Below are positions 43,539 through 52,764 of a DNA stretch of 64,000 nt, in pieces. The notes beneath the pieces are model-generated. The model did no database searches and was not told where the DNA came from. It was given only the letters and a program-made list of their open reading frames with translations. The position numbers were made by a program, and so were the translations under genes. This DNA is from Algoriphagus marinus (lineage in GTDB: Bacteria; Bacteroidota; Bacteroidia; Cytophagales; Cyclobacteriaceae), in assembly GCF_001936475.1 (NCBI RefSeq), contig NZ_MSPQ01000005.1, forward strand, positions 310,001 to 374,000. Direction: 5' to 3'. Positions within the stretch are counted from its first letter, which is position 1, and each line of letters starts with the position of its first letter.

Positions 43539-44473
43539 TTTCCTAAAGTTGTTTTTATTTCTTCTAAAATTCGTTTTCCCCCTGCTCCTAAAACCAGGTC
43601 TGCTAACTGCTGACCAAGTTCTTCAGGTGAATTCAAATCGCCTATCACTTCGAGAGAAATCCTCTCTTTACCATCGAGACTTACTATTCCTCCTTTTAAG
43701 ATGATATTCTCTTTTTCCAAATTGGCCAAAGCAAAAACTGGAATACTGCATCCTCCTTCTAAAACACGCAAGTATGCACGTTCAGCTTTCAACTTTTGCG
43801 CTGTTTCAAAGTGATTACAAGCTTGAGAGATTCCTAATTTCAATTGCTCGTCTAGACGGGAGGCAACTTCAATTGCCACGGATCCTTGGCCTACAGCCGG
43901 GGTGAATTCATCCAGATCTAATTCTGCCGCGATCAAATGATCGTAGCCCATCCGATGAACTCCAGCATAGGCTAACAAAAGCGCGTCACAGAGTCCTTCT
44001 TCCATTTTTCGGATACGGGTTTGTAGGTTTCCCCTCACCTCCACTGTTTTCACATGGGGGTAAAAATGCTTGAGTGTGGATACTCTACGGGTGGAAGACG
44101 TACCTAGCACCAAAGTCCGTTCTTCATTTTTCAAAGAGATACTTGAATCGTGAGAAACAAGGACATCATTCTCTTTTTCACGCTCCGTAAAAGCTATAAT
44201 TTCAAAACCTGAAGGCAAATTTGACTGCATATCTTTTGCGCTGTGGACGGCGATATCTATTCTACCATCCATAAGCTGGTCCTCCAATTCTTGAGTAAAA
44301 ACACCCTTACTCCCAATTTTTGAAATGGAAACATCCAAGACCTGATCTCCTTTAGTATCGATCAAAACGATTTCTGTCGCAAGACCTGCCTTTTGTAATA
44401 AGCCCTCCACATGATAAGCCTGCCACAGCGCGAGCTTACTTCCGCGAGTTCCTATTTTGACTAATTGACTCAT
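43535..44473 (-). CDS. hemC: Hydroxymethylbilane synthase (porphobilinogen deaminase)
   Basis: A 312-residue protein of normal length. It starts [16 protein letters not shown], has the VHSAKDMQ and [14 protein letters not shown] substrate-binding arginines, [24 protein letters not shown], and the dipyrromethane cofactor cysteine in LEGGCSIPV. It polymerises four porphobilinogen molecules in haem synthesis in the cytoplasm. It is coupled by 4-base overlaps to rimK upstream and the cyclophilin gene downstream. Other hem genes are not in this window. Confidence 0.98.
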   Translation of the reverse strand: MSQLVKIGTRGSKLALWQAYHVEGLLQKAGLATEIVLIDTKGDQVLDVSISKIGSKGVFTQELEDQLMDGRIDIAVHSAKDMQSNLPSGFEIIAFTEREKENDVLVSHDSSISLKNEERTLVLGTSSTRRVSTLKHFYPHVKTVEVRGNLQTRIRKMEEGLCDALLLAYAGVHRMGYDHLIAAELDLDEFTPAVGQGSVAIEVASRLDEQLKLGISQACNHFETAQKLKAERAYLRVLEGGCSIPVFALANLEKENIILKGGIVSLDGKERISLEVIGDLNSPEELGQQLADLVLGAGGKRILEEIKTTLGK

Positions 44474-45378
44474 TGAACAGAATTTCTTTTTACACTTTTT
44501 TTGCTTACCCCCTCTTCGATAAACTTGATGATTTCTCCTGCGATATTTATTCCGGTTGCTTTCTCAATCCCCTCTAGTCCCGGAGAGCTATTTACTTCTA
44601 AGATAAGTGGTCCTCGAGCGGACTGAAGCATATCCACGCCAGCTATTTCCAAGCCTAAGGCTTTTGCAGCACCTAAGGCCGCCTGCTTTTCCAATCTAGA
44701 CAGCTTAATTATGGTAGCCTTTCCGCCACGGTGAAGATTGGATCGAAACTCACCTTCAGCTCCTTGTCGTTTCATTGCCCCGACTACCTTTCCGTTAACA
44801 ATAAAAGCTCGTATATCAGCACCTTTGGCTTCTTTGATGAATTCCTGAATTATAATTCTTGCCTTCAATCCATGAAATGCTTCGATTACAGATTGGCTGG
44901 CTTTCTTTGTTTCCGCCAAGACAACTCCCAATCCCTGGGTTCCTTCAAGCAATTTGATAATAAGAGGAGCTCCGCCTACATGCTCGATAATTTGCTTTTC
45001 CCCACCTTTGGAAAAGTTGGTGAAGGCCGTTTTAGGCATTCCTAAACCAGCACTTGAAAGAATTTGGAGGCTTCTCAATTTGTCACGGCTTCTGACAATC
45101 GCCTGTGAATTGACTGCACTAAATGTACCCATCAGTTCAAATTGACGAACTACCGCAGTGCCATAGAAAGTCACTGAGGCTCCGATTCTAGGAATAATCG
45201 CGTCAATATTGGAGAGCCGCTCTCCTTTATAATAAATAGAAGGACCCTCCTGCTCAATAATCAAATCACAAATACTATGATTTATGATAACCGCCTCATG
45301 ACCTGCTGCTTGGATCGCCTGAAAAAGCCGCTTTGTGGAATAGAGATTTGGGTTTCTGGATAAAATGGCAATTTTCAT
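44470..45378 (-). CDS. rimK: RimK-family alpha-L-glutamate ligase
   Basis: A 302-residue ATP-grasp protein. The N-terminal domain [18 protein letters not shown] matches RimK. The ATP-grasp part has [65 protein letters not shown] and [15 protein letters not shown]. RimK adds glutamates to the C-terminus of ribosomal protein S6 in E. coli, and related ligases modify other targets. The gene follows a RimB-like protease gene, the same pairing known from Pseudomonas rimABK, which favours a ribosome-modifying role. Confidence 0.95.
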   Translation of the reverse strand: MKIAILSRNPNLYSTKRLFQAIQAAGHEAVIINHSICDLIIEQEGPSIYYKGERLSNIDAIIPRIGASVTFYGTAVVRQFELMGTFSAVNSQAIVRSRDKLRSLQILSSAGLGMPKTAFTNFSKGGEKQIIEHVGGAPLIIKLLEGTQGLGVVLAETKKASQSVIEAFHGLKARIIIQEFIKEAKGADIRAFIVNGKVVGAMKRQGAEGEFRSNLHRGGKATIIKLSRLEKQAALGAAKALGLEIAGVDMLQSARGPLILEVNSSPGLEGIEKATGINIAGEIIKFIEEGVSKKSVKRNSVQ

Positions 45379-45420
45379 GTGTTTATTTTACTAGGGTAAA
45401 AGTAGGATATTGAAATTCAA

Positions 45421-45861
45421 TTAGGCTTTTTTTCGGTAAGTTCTCGCAAGATTAGTATGATCAACATCTACCAGGAATCGCTTTTTCAAGGCTTTTCTTC
45501 CAAGTAGAATTACATTTCTCATACTGGACCTATCGGAGAGTGTAAATTCAGCAGGGAATGTCTCATCTGCGATTTTTATTGTCGTAACGATCATATATCT
45601 CACTTCAGCATGCCCAAAGGAGTTTTTGACCTTCTTCTCAGTGAATTTATCAAAAGTCACTATTTTCCCTGTAAAAGCATGATGACCTTCCATTAGAGCC
45701 TGAAATTTCAACAATCTTTTTCCTTCGATTTCTTCAACATGGATGTTTTCTGCATGAATACTACTCGTATATGCACCGGTATCAACTTTGGCCCATACAA
45801 GTTTTAAATCCAGATCCGGCAAAGAAATTTTTTCCTTTCTGCCAATTATCTTTTTTTCCAT
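45421..45861 (-). CDS. RimB-like retropepsin-fold protease (Zn/ATP-dependent protease family)
   Basis: A 146-residue single domain. The retropepsin-like active-site motif is KVDTGAYTSSIHA, with D27-T28-G29, followed by FDKFTEKKVKNSFGHAEVRYMI and LLGRKALKKRFLVDV, typical of the family annotated as ATP-dependent zinc protease. In the Pseudomonas rim operon the homologue RimB trims or regulates RimK-added glutamates. It starts 1 base after the holB stop and ends 42 bases before rimK. Confidence 0.87.
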   Translation of the reverse strand: MEKKIIGRKEKISLPDLDLKLVWAKVDTGAYTSSIHAENIHVEEIEGKRLLKFQALMEGHHAFTGKIVTFDKFTEKKVKNSFGHAEVRYMIVTTIKIADETFPAEFTLSDRSSMRNVILLGRKALKKRFLVDVDHTNLARTYRKKA

Positions 45862-45862
45862 G

Positions 45863-47011
45863 TTAGCTAATTTTTGCCATTAATCTCGAAATCTTCATCG
45901 ATAAGTCCGTGAAGATGAATTTCGCATTTCCATTACGTTCCAAATGATAATGTGCCTGATTGAAAGCCTCGTACAAGGTGTCAATGTGATCCCCTTTGAA
46001 GACACTTGCATTAATTTTGGTCACAAAATCCAGATCCTCACCGCGGGTTCTAACCAATTGGTTCAGATTAGCATCAACCAAAAGCATCTCTCGAAGTACA
46101 TTCATTCCTCCAAGGAGCAAAGACTTTTGTCCTTCTATGCTTTCCTTATGAAAGGAATCTGCCTTATTAAACAAGGACTTAAAATCAGATTTAAAGCAAT
46201 CCACGAACCATTCCCGGATTTGCTTCACCTGATGATCCTCCACTTGATCAACTAGCCGAACGGCCTCTCTCATACTGCCGTCCGCAATCATCGAAACCTG
46301 GTTGGCGGTAACTTCATCTGCCTTGCCAGTTTCAATTAAATGGTTTTGAATCTCCTCATCTGTAAAGCCTCTGACCAATACTTTCTGCGTCCTAGAAAGG
46401 ATGGTAGTCAACAACTGTTCTGGATGAGAAGTGATCAGAATAAAAATAGTTTTAGGCTGAGGCTCCTCCAGAATTTTGAGAAGGGCATTTGCAGCGTTTT
46501 GATGCAGGTATTCCGGAGCCCAGATCATCATAATTTTGTATCCGCCTTCAAAAGCCTTCAAGGAAAGAGTTTGAATTATTTTTTTGGCAGCACCTTTAGA
46601 AATATTCAGCTGTTTTTTCTCAAACCCATTAAATAGAATGAAATCATGGATATTCCCGTAAGGATTGGAAAGCACAAACTTTCTCCAATTGCTCAATAAA
46701 TCAGATTTTTCGTCGTCATCTTCCTCTTCTTTTTCTTCGTCCTTTTTACTTTTTGAAATTGAAGGCATTGCAAAATTCAAATCAGGAAGCACAAGTCTGC
46801 TCATTCGCTGACATGGCGAACATTGACCACAGGAGTCATTTTCTCCAGGGTTTTCACAAAATAAATATGTAGACAAGGCTAAAGCCATCGTCAAATTTGC
46901 CGATCCCTCCGGACCATAAAAAAGTAGCGCATGAGCCAAATGGTTATTTTTGACTGCGTTGATCAAGTTTTCTTTAATATCGGGAAGTCCTGGTATAGAT
47001 GCGAATTGCAT
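45863..47011 (-). CDS. holB: DNA polymerase III delta' subunit (clamp-loader)
   Basis: A 382-residue AAA+ protein. The N-terminal HALLFYGPEGSANLTMALAL is at the P-loop position but lacks the Walker A lysine, as is common for the non-hydrolysing delta' subunit. Four zinc cysteines are at C52, C61, C64 and C67. Downstream motifs are IMMIWAPEYLHQNAANALLKILEEPQP and FILITSHPEQLLTTILSRTQ with the SRC-like arginine-finger region reading SRT. A low-complexity acidic stretch KKDEEKEEEDDDEK (about 90-105) is inserted. It loads the beta clamp in replication. It is 11 bases from the sugar nucleotidyltransferase gene. Confidence 0.9.
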   Translation of the reverse strand: MQFASIPGLPDIKENLINAVKNNHLAHALLFYGPEGSANLTMALALSTYLFCENPGENDSCGQCSPCQRMSRLVLPDLNFAMPSISKSKKDEEKEEEDDDEKSDLLSNWRKFVLSNPYGNIHDFILFNGFEKKQLNISKGAAKKIIQTLSLKAFEGGYKIMMIWAPEYLHQNAANALLKILEEPQPKTIFILITSHPEQLLTTILSRTQKVLVRGFTDEEIQNHLIETGKADEVTANQVSMIADGSMREAVRLVDQVEDHQVKQIREWFVDCFKSDFKSLFNKADSFHKESIEGQKSLLLGGMNVLREMLLVDANLNQLVRTRGEDLDFVTKINASVFKGDHIDTLYEAFNQAHYHLERNGNAKFIFTDLSMKISRLMAKIS

Positions 47012-47022
47012 GTGAGTTTAGT

Positions 47023-48219
47023 TCAAGAGGATTTCTCCCAAATTCTATAGTTTTTGGACAGTTCAAATATGGTTTGAAGAATTTCTAATTCCTCCGCAGT
47101 CAACTCCAAACCTCTTCGTCCCATAACCGCTTTGGCTGTTTCTTCGAATTTGGAAAATTGAAATGTGGAGAAGCCACTTGCCCCACCCCATGCAAATGAA
47201 GCAATAAAATTACGCGGAAAGCCATCTCCGAAAATATTTGCTCCCACACCGATTACAGTGCCGGTATTAAACATGGTGTTGATTCCACACTTGGAATGGT
47301 CTCCCATCATTAATCCACAAAACTGCAAACCGGTATTCGCAAACCCACCTTTGGTATAGTCCCAAAGTTTGACAGGTGCATAGTTATTTTTCAGATTGCT
47401 GGTATTTGTATCTGCCCCAAGATTACACCATTCTCCGATTACGGAATTCCCCAAAAAGCCTTCATGACCTTTATTACTGTACCCAAAAATAACCGAATTA
47501 GAAACCTCACCACCAACTTTGCAATGAGGACCAACTGTTGTATCTCCACGAAGCTTAGCGCCCATATTTATAGTACTGTGGTCGCAAAGTGCAAAAGGTC
47601 CTCTAATGATGGATCCTTCTTGAATCTCAGTATTTTTACCGATGTAGATAGGACCATTTTCAGCATTGAGAATCGCTGCACGGATAGTTGCTCCTTTTTC
47701 TATAAAGATATTTTCGGCTGAATATACTTTCGTATACGGATCTGTGATTGGCTCACTTTTTCTCCCTTTGGTGATCAAAGCAAAGTCTTTTCGAATCTCC
47801 TCTCCGTTAAACTGAAAAATATTCCAAGTTTTGAGAAGTAAGGAAGGTGACTTTTCAAGTTGAATTGTTTTTTTCTCTTTTACTGCATCAAGATTCTTTT
47901 CAGTCTCTCCGATGTAGGATGCGAGCAGGATTTTACCAAAAAACAATGCTTGATCCTCTTTTAGATTTTCAATTAATCCCCAAGATTCTGCGTCAGGAAG
48001 CCATGCAGCATTAACTGCCATAGCTTTCCCTTTCGCTCGTGGAAATTTTTTTTGCAGGTAATCCTGAGTTAGATATGAAATTGATTTACCAGTGATTTTT
48101 TCCCATTTCTCAGAGATTTTCAAGATTCCTACCCGGAAATCTGCAACAGGTCTGGTAAAAGCAAAAGGTAGTAATGAACCGCGAATAGCAGGGTCATCAA
48201 ACAATAAAATTGAGTCCAT
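47023..48219 (-). CDS. GlmU-like sugar nucleotidyltransferase with beta-helix domain
   Basis: A 398-residue protein. The N-terminal MDSILLFDDPAIRGSLLPFAFTRP is the start of a putative sugar-phosphate nucleotidyltransferase domain, as in Bacteroidota GlmU-like proteins. From about residue 190 a left-handed beta-helix follows (IFIEKGATIRAAILNAENG, VIGEWCNLGADTNTSNLKNN, MMGDHSKCGINTMFNTG). The nucleotidyltransferase consensus GxGTR is not evident, so activity is tentative. An upstream in-frame ATG at 48252 lies inside the rpmE2 terminator hairpin, so 48219 is the real start. It heads the eight-gene unit ending at 40357. Confidence 0.88.
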   Translation of the reverse strand: MDSILLFDDPAIRGSLLPFAFTRPVADFRVGILKISEKWEKITGKSISYLTQDYLQKKFPRAKGKAMAVNAAWLPDAESWGLIENLKEDQALFFGKILLASYIGETEKNLDAVKEKKTIQLEKSPSLLLKTWNIFQFNGEEIRKDFALITKGRKSEPITDPYTKVYSAENIFIEKGATIRAAILNAENGPIYIGKNTEIQEGSIIRGPFALCDHSTINMGAKLRGDTTVGPHCKVGGEVSNSVIFGYSNKGHEGFLGNSVIGEWCNLGADTNTSNLKNNYAPVKLWDYTKGGFANTGLQFCGLMMGDHSKCGINTMFNTGTVIGVGANIFGDGFPRNFIASFAWGGASGFSTFQFSKFEETAKAVMGRRGLELTAEELEILQTIFELSKNYRIWEKSS

Positions 48220-48231
48220 GAAGCAAAAATA

Positions 48232-48269
48232 AAAAAGTCTCCCGGAATCCATGCTCCGGGAGACTTTTT
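48232..48269 (-). terminator. Rho-independent terminator of rpmE2
   Basis: A 15-bp perfect stem: AAAAAGTCTCCCGGA (48232-48246) with TCCGGGAGACTTTTT (48255-48269) and an 8-base loop. A T run follows on the minus strand. It starts 19 bases after the rpmE2 stop. Confidence 0.95.
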
Positions 48270-48288
48270 CAAGTAAGGTTGGGAAGAA

Positions 48289-48537
48289 TTACTTCTTAGC
48301 TGCGTATCTTCTGTTGAATTTCTCAACTCGACCTGCAGTATCCAACATCATTTTCTTACCTGTGTAGAAAGGATGAGACTCAGAGCTAACTTCAATTTTA
48401 TAAACTGGATAGTCTTTACCATCTTCCCAAGTGATAGTCTCGGAAGTCTCGATAGTTGACTTAGTCATGAATTTGAATTCGCTTGAAGTGTCATAGAACA
48501 CGACGTCTCTGTAATTTGGATGAATATCAGCTTTCAT
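48289..48537 (-). CDS. rpmE2: 50S ribosomal protein L31, type B
   Basis: An 82-residue protein, [19 protein letters not shown] at the start and [12 protein letters not shown] at the end. It has no cysteine, unlike the zinc-binding CxxC type A L31, and carries the longer loop [19 protein letters not shown] of type B. It is a component of the large ribosomal subunit. It is transcribed alone from the promoter at 48577-48607 and stopped by the hairpin at 48232-48269. The long 5' leader is about 33 bases. Confidence 0.97.
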   Translation of the reverse strand: MKADIHPNYRDVVFYDTSSEFKFMTKSTIETSETITWEDGKDYPVYKIEVSSESHPFYTGKKMMLDTAGRVEKFNRRYAAKK

Positions 48538-48576
48538 TGTATTGCTAGTTATATAGTACCTTTTTCAAATGAGGCA

Positions 48577-48607
48577 CAAAGTTATTCTTTTTCATATTTT
48601 TCACCAA
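48577..48607 (-). promoter_or_regulatory. Promoter of rpmE2
   Basis: On the minus strand TTG (complement of 48605-48607), a 20-base spacer and TAACTTTG (complement of 48577-48584), a perfect TAnnTTTG. Start of transcription near 48570. Confidence 0.65.
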
Positions 48608-48633
48608 ATCTTTATCAAGTATTTATGAGCCAA

Positions 48634-48663
48634 TTGTTCAAAAGCATCTTTATAGTAGATTTG
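48634..48663 (+). promoter_or_regulatory. Promoter of the Wzi/RemB-like gene
   Basis: TTG 48634-48636, a 19-base spacer and TAGATTTG 48656-48663 (perfect -7 consensus). Transcription would start near 48670, about 50 bases before the ATG. It is divergent from the rpmE2 promoter with 26 bases between the two. Confidence 0.65.
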
Positions 48664-48720
48664 GAGCGCAAATATACATCCTCAGTTTTTAGATTTCAGC
48701 TCTTTTTCTAGCTTTATCCG

Positions 48721-50421
48721 ATGCAAACTCCCAGAAATTCAACCTTAAGTATTTATTGGCTCCTGCTTTTATCCTTACTTTTTATGCCAGAGTTTCTCTT
48801 TGCACAGGGAAGCTATGTCCCTTATGATCGGGATTATTATCATCGATTCGAACGATACGAGATTCTTCAAGGATCAAATAATTCAATTTTCCAAACAGGA
48901 TTCAAACCCTTAAGAAGGGATTTATTGGGGAAATATCTTGATTCCTTGTCCAATGACCCAGTAATTAAAAGCAGATCAGACCAGTTTAACCTCTCCTATT
49001 TGAGCCAAGACAATTGGGAATTTGTAGACAGGGAAACTTCACTTTCGAAAAAGCCATTTTTAAATGCCCTTTATAAAAGACCCGGTGATTTAGCCTATTA
49101 TCACAGTGATGAATTTGATATTCATGTGAGTCCAGTCCTATTCCTAAGCGGCGGAATCGAAACTGATAATGATCAAAACCCAAACCGTCTGACAAGAGGA
49201 GTTGTAGTTCGGGGCTCTATTGATAAAAAAGTGGGGTTTTATACCTATTTCACTTCTTCAGAGGCATTCTTCCCGTCTTGGATCAAAAATTATGCGGAGA
49301 ATAACGGAGCAGTTCCCGGTGAAGGATTTTGGAAAGAATACAACACGCAGGGTTACAGTTACTTTTCCGCGCTTGGTCATGTCAATTTTAACCTGACCAA
49401 AAATATTCAAGCCCAGATCGGGCACGACCGTAATTTTGTTGGAGAAGGATATCGATCATTTTTACTTTCGGACTTTTCCAATCCATACATGTTTGTGAAG
49501 TTGAATACTAAAGTCTGGAAATTTCAACTCACCAATGTGTGGACTCAAATGACAGCAGATGCAATCTATGATCGGGGAAGACCTACTGACGGAAGGTATC
49601 CCCAGAAATGGTTTTCATTCCATAGGCTAGGTTTTGATGTGGGTAAAAAACTAAACTTAGGATTCTTTGAGTCGGTAATGACTGATCAGGCAAACTTCAA
49701 TTATTTCAACCCTATTATATTTTTTAGATGGGTGGAACAAAGTCTTGGAACACCTGACAAGGTCATGCTAGGCTCAGATTTCAAATGGAATTTATACCCC
49801 GGGATGCAATTATATGGTCAATTTGCATTGGATGAATTTGTATTCAATGAATTTTTTGGAATTGACGGGAAAGGCTCCAAACGAAATAAATATGGAGTAC
49901 AAGCAGGCTATAAATATATCAACGCATTCAAAATCTCAAATCTAGATCTGCAGGTAGAGTTCAATACAGCGAGACCATATACATTCCAAGAGAAACAGGA
50001 TTATCAATCTTACAGCAATTGGAGAACTCCACTTACCCATCCTCGAGGAGCAAACTTCAGGGAGTTTTTGGGAATTCTTCGATATCAACCGCTTCCGAAA
50101 TTGAATCTTACCTTAATCGCCATGCATCAACTCTATGGAGCTGATCCTAATCCAGAAACCAACTTCGGAGGGGATGTCCTGAAAAATAGACTTGTCGGAA
50201 GCCCAACTGGATTATTCGGAAACTTCATTGGACAGGGCATTGAAAACACAGTGATACAAACCAATTTAAATGCGAGTTACATGCTTCGACACAACTTCTT
50301 TATCGATGCTACGCACACTTTCCGAAGGAGAACAGCGCAAGACTTGGATAGTCCAGAATCAAATCAATTAGTACAACTTGGGTTTCGTTGGAATTTCCTG
50401 CGTCCCGATTACAATTACTAA
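48721..50421 (+). CDS. Wzi/RemB-like outer-membrane beta-barrel protein
   Basis: A 566-residue protein with a signal peptide (residues about 13-29, cleavage near LFAQ). The mature part starts YVPYDRDYYHRFERYEILQG. It shows long beta-hairpin patterns such as IQAQIGHDRNFVGEGYRSF and LQVEFNTARPYTFQEKQDY, resembling the capsule-assembly Wzi superfamily and the gliding protein RemB of Flavobacterium. It ends in LGFRWNFLRPDYNY. It may anchor a surface polysaccharide or take part in gliding-related surface traffic; neither is proven. The MsbA-like gene follows 57 bases later. Confidence 0.82.
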   Translation: MQTPRNSTLSIYWLLLLSLLFMPEFLFAQGSYVPYDRDYYHRFERYEILQGSNNSIFQTGFKPLRRDLLGKYLDSLSNDPVIKSRSDQFNLSYLSQDNWEFVDRETSLSKKPFLNALYKRPGDLAYYHSDEFDIHVSPVLFLSGGIETDNDQNPNRLTRGVVVRGSIDKKVGFYTYFTSSEAFFPSWIKNYAENNGAVPGEGFWKEYNTQGYSYFSALGHVNFNLTKNIQAQIGHDRNFVGEGYRSFLLSDFSNPYMFVKLNTKVWKFQLTNVWTQMTADAIYDRGRPTDGRYPQKWFSFHRLGFDVGKKLNLGFFESVMTDQANFNYFNPIIFFRWVEQSLGTPDKVMLGSDFKWNLYPGMQLYGQFALDEFVFNEFFGIDGKGSKRNKYGVQAGYKYINAFKISNLDLQVEFNTARPYTFQEKQDYQSYSNWRTPLTHPRGANFREFLGILRYQPLPKLNLTLIAMHQLYGADPNPETNFGGDVLKNRLVGSPTGLFGNFIGQGIENTVIQTNLNASYMLRHNFFIDATHTFRRRTAQDLDSPESNQLVQLGFRWNFLRPDYNY

Positions 50422-50478
50422 TAACACCCCGAGCGGACAATTTTCCGTAAATTCGGGTTTATTTTCATCTCCCTATTT

Positions 50479-52311
50479 ATGAATACCTATTTACGAATCC
50501 TTTCCTATGCCAGACCCTATGGGAGATTCGTTCCTATTTACATTATATACGCGCTACTTTCTATCATTTTTGGCTTATTAAATTTCACTTTACTTAAGCC
50601 ACTATTTGATGTCATTTTTGAACAGGTTGACCCATCAACCCTTTCCAAATATGCTTCAAAGCCAGAATTCAGTCTATCAATTGACTATTTTTCACATTTA
50701 TTCAATTATAATTTCCTGGAAGTTGCTGAGGAATATGGTAAAAAAGGGACACTGTTTTATGTATGTATCATTATTGTTCTCTCCGTTTTCCTAGCTAATC
50801 TTTTCACCTATTTGTCTGGAGTAGTTTTAGCAAAAGTCAGAGCAGTAGTGATCAAAAAGATGCGAATGGACATCTTTGGCAAAGTGAGTAAGCTCCACAT
50901 TGGCTATTTCTCCAATGAGCGAAAAGGAGATTTGATGTCAAAAATGACCAATGATGTGCAAGAAGTAGAGAATACCATTGTACAATCACTTCGGGTAGTT
51001 TTTCGAGAGCCGGCAACCATTATCCTCTATTTTGGAGTGCTATTTTTTATGTCAGTGAAGCTTACCCTTTTCACCATATTAATTATCCCAATTTCAGGTG
51101 CAATCATAGGAGGAATAACCCGAAGGCTCAAGAAGAAGGCCGTTCAAAGCCAGCAATCACTTGGTAGAATTGTAAATATTCTGGATGAAACTCTTGGAGG
51201 AATGAGAGTAATCAAGGCGTTTAACGCCGAGCGATTTATGAAGAATAAATTCGACCAGGAAACTAATTACTATGCCGATGTAAATGTGAATATGGCTCGG
51301 AAAAACGAGTTAGCCTCTCCTATTTCTCAGTTTCTAGGTGTATCCGTAGTTGCAGGAATTTTGGTTTATGGAGGAGGGTTGGTTCTTAGCGGCGATTCGG
51401 AACTTAGCGCTTCAAACTTCATCACATATATCATTATTTTCACTCAGGTATTGAATCCCGCTAAGGAAATTTCAAGAGCAGTAAGCAATATCCAACGTGG
51501 AATAGCCTCTGCAGATCGGATTTTCCAAGTAATCGATACTACTTCGCTGATCAGTTCTCCATCAAAACCAAAAGCATTAAATGGTTTTGATAAATCAATT
51601 GAATTCAAAAACGTAAGCTTCGCTTATGAGGAGACCAGAGTTTTACATAAGATTAATTTTTCATTAGAACGTGGAAAAACCATAGCCTTGGTAGGTCCTT
51701 CTGGAGGGGGGAAATCGACATTGGCAGATCTTGTACCCAGATTTTATGATCCAACAGAAGGTGAAATTCTCCTTGATGGAGCTGACCTAAGGGATTTTGA
51801 TCTTACCGATTTACGAAGCTTAATGGGTATTGTAACTCAAGAATCAATATTGTTTAACGATACGGTTTTTAACAATATCGCTTTTGGGATAGATGGAGTA
51901 ACAGAGTCCGAAGTAATGGATGCTGCTAAAATTGCAAATGCACATGATTTTATTGAAAATCTGGAAAATGGTTACCATACCTCAATAGGTGAACGGGGAT
52001 CCAAGCTTTCCGGAGGTCAAAAACAACGCATTAGCATCGCCCGGGCTGTCCTTAAAAACCCGCCAATCTTGATTCTTGATGAAGCTACTTCGGCGCTTGA
52101 TTCAGAATCGGAACTTCTAGTACAAGAAGCTCTCACTAAGCTGATGCAAAACAGAACCACATTAGTGATCGCTCATCGGTTGAGCACCATACAGCATGCC
52201 GATGAAATTCTGGTTATTGAGCGTGGAGAGATTGTCCAGAGAGGTACCCATTTGGAATTAAGCCAAAAAGAAGGCTTATATCAGAAGCTTTCCAGTATTC
52301 AGTCCGTTTAG
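50479..52311 (+). CDS. ABC exporter, fused membrane and ATPase domains (MsbA-like)
   Basis: A 610-residue half-transporter. Six spans lie in residues 1-330, with the coupling-helix region HIGYFSNERKGDLMSKMTND. The ATPase domain has GPSGGGKST Walker A, a GIVTQESILFNDTV Q-loop, signature LSGGQKQRISIARA, Walker B ILILDEATSALD and IAHRLST H-loop. It works as a homodimer or heterodimer exporting lipid or another amphipathic substrate. It lies 57 bases after the Wzi-like gene and 28 bases before a small membrane protein. Confidence 0.95.
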   Translation: MNTYLRILSYARPYGRFVPIYIIYALLSIIFGLLNFTLLKPLFDVIFEQVDPSTLSKYASKPEFSLSIDYFSHLFNYNFLEVAEEYGKKGTLFYVCIIIVLSVFLANLFTYLSGVVLAKVRAVVIKKMRMDIFGKVSKLHIGYFSNERKGDLMSKMTNDVQEVENTIVQSLRVVFREPATIILYFGVLFFMSVKLTLFTILIIPISGAIIGGITRRLKKKAVQSQQSLGRIVNILDETLGGMRVIKAFNAERFMKNKFDQETNYYADVNVNMARKNELASPISQFLGVSVVAGILVYGGGLVLSGDSELSASNFITYIIIFTQVLNPAKEISRAVSNIQRGIASADRIFQVIDTTSLISSPSKPKALNGFDKSIEFKNVSFAYEETRVLHKINFSLERGKTIALVGPSGGGKSTLADLVPRFYDPTEGEILLDGADLRDFDLTDLRSLMGIVTQESILFNDTVFNNIAFGIDGVTESEVMDAAKIANAHDFIENLENGYHTSIGERGSKLSGGQKQRISIARAVLKNPPILILDEATSALDSESELLVQEALTKLMQNRTTLVIAHRLSTIQHADEILVIERGEIVQRGTHLELSQKEGLYQKLSSIQSV

Positions 52312-52339
52312 TATATTCGTAAAACCAAAATCGTAAACC

Positions 52340-52702
52340 ATGAAAAAATTTCTTCAAATCCTTCAAATAGCCTTATTGGTTTATTTTGGCGCTTTTCTGA
52401 TTTTCTTTATTGCTTTTGACACCCTAGGAGGACTTTTTGGAATGGATGAAATCACTTCAGACTCCATGGTCAAAATCACACTTACAGGCATGATTATTTT
52501 TCTCATTACTTGGGGAGTTGGCTACTCTGTAAATAGCAGCCTTACCTCAAAAATAAAGGGAATGGAAAATGACATGAATGCATTGAAAGCTAAGATTTAT
52601 GACTTTGAACATCCAAAATCTACCGCAAAACCTCTAGATCCTTCTAAGAAGCCTTCTGAGAATGACTCTAGTAATATCCCGCCTAGACAAAATATTACCT
52701 AA
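52340..52702 (+). CDS. Small two-span membrane protein of unknown function
   Basis: A 120-residue protein. Two hydrophobic segments are at about 6-30 (LQILQIALLVYFGAFLIFFI) and 45-66. A coiled-coil-like stretch KIKGMENDMNALKAKIYDFE follows, then a polar proline/lysine/serine tail. I do not recognise a family. It is 28 bases downstream of the ABC exporter and probably co-transcribed, so it could be an accessory protein of the exporter. The unit ends at the hairpin 52739-52764. Confidence 0.7.
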   Translation: MKKFLQILQIALLVYFGAFLIFFIAFDTLGGLFGMDEITSDSMVKITLTGMIIFLITWGVGYSVNSSLTSKIKGMENDMNALKAKIYDFEHPKSTAKPLDPSKKPSENDSSNIPPRQNIT

Positions 52703-52738
52703 CAAATATCATTTCAACTAAAGCAAACTGCTATATTG

Positions 52739-52764
52739 AGGAGACCTAATCGTCTCCTTTTTTT
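52739..52764 (+). terminator. Terminator-like hairpin ending exactly at the yifB start codon
   Basis: A stem AGGAGAC (52739-52745) and GTCTCCT (52752-52758) with a 6-base loop, followed by seven T (52758-52764), then ATG of yifB at 52765. It can end the exporter unit. It also lies in the only leader yifB could have, and its left arm contains a GAGGAG Shine-Dalgarno-like sequence. Confidence 0.75.

Noticed and set aside
48220..48252. Extra 11 codons at the start of the sugar nucleotidyltransferase
   Set aside because: They lie in the terminator hairpin of rpmE2 (48232-48269); ATG 48219 gives the family N-terminus MDSILLF.
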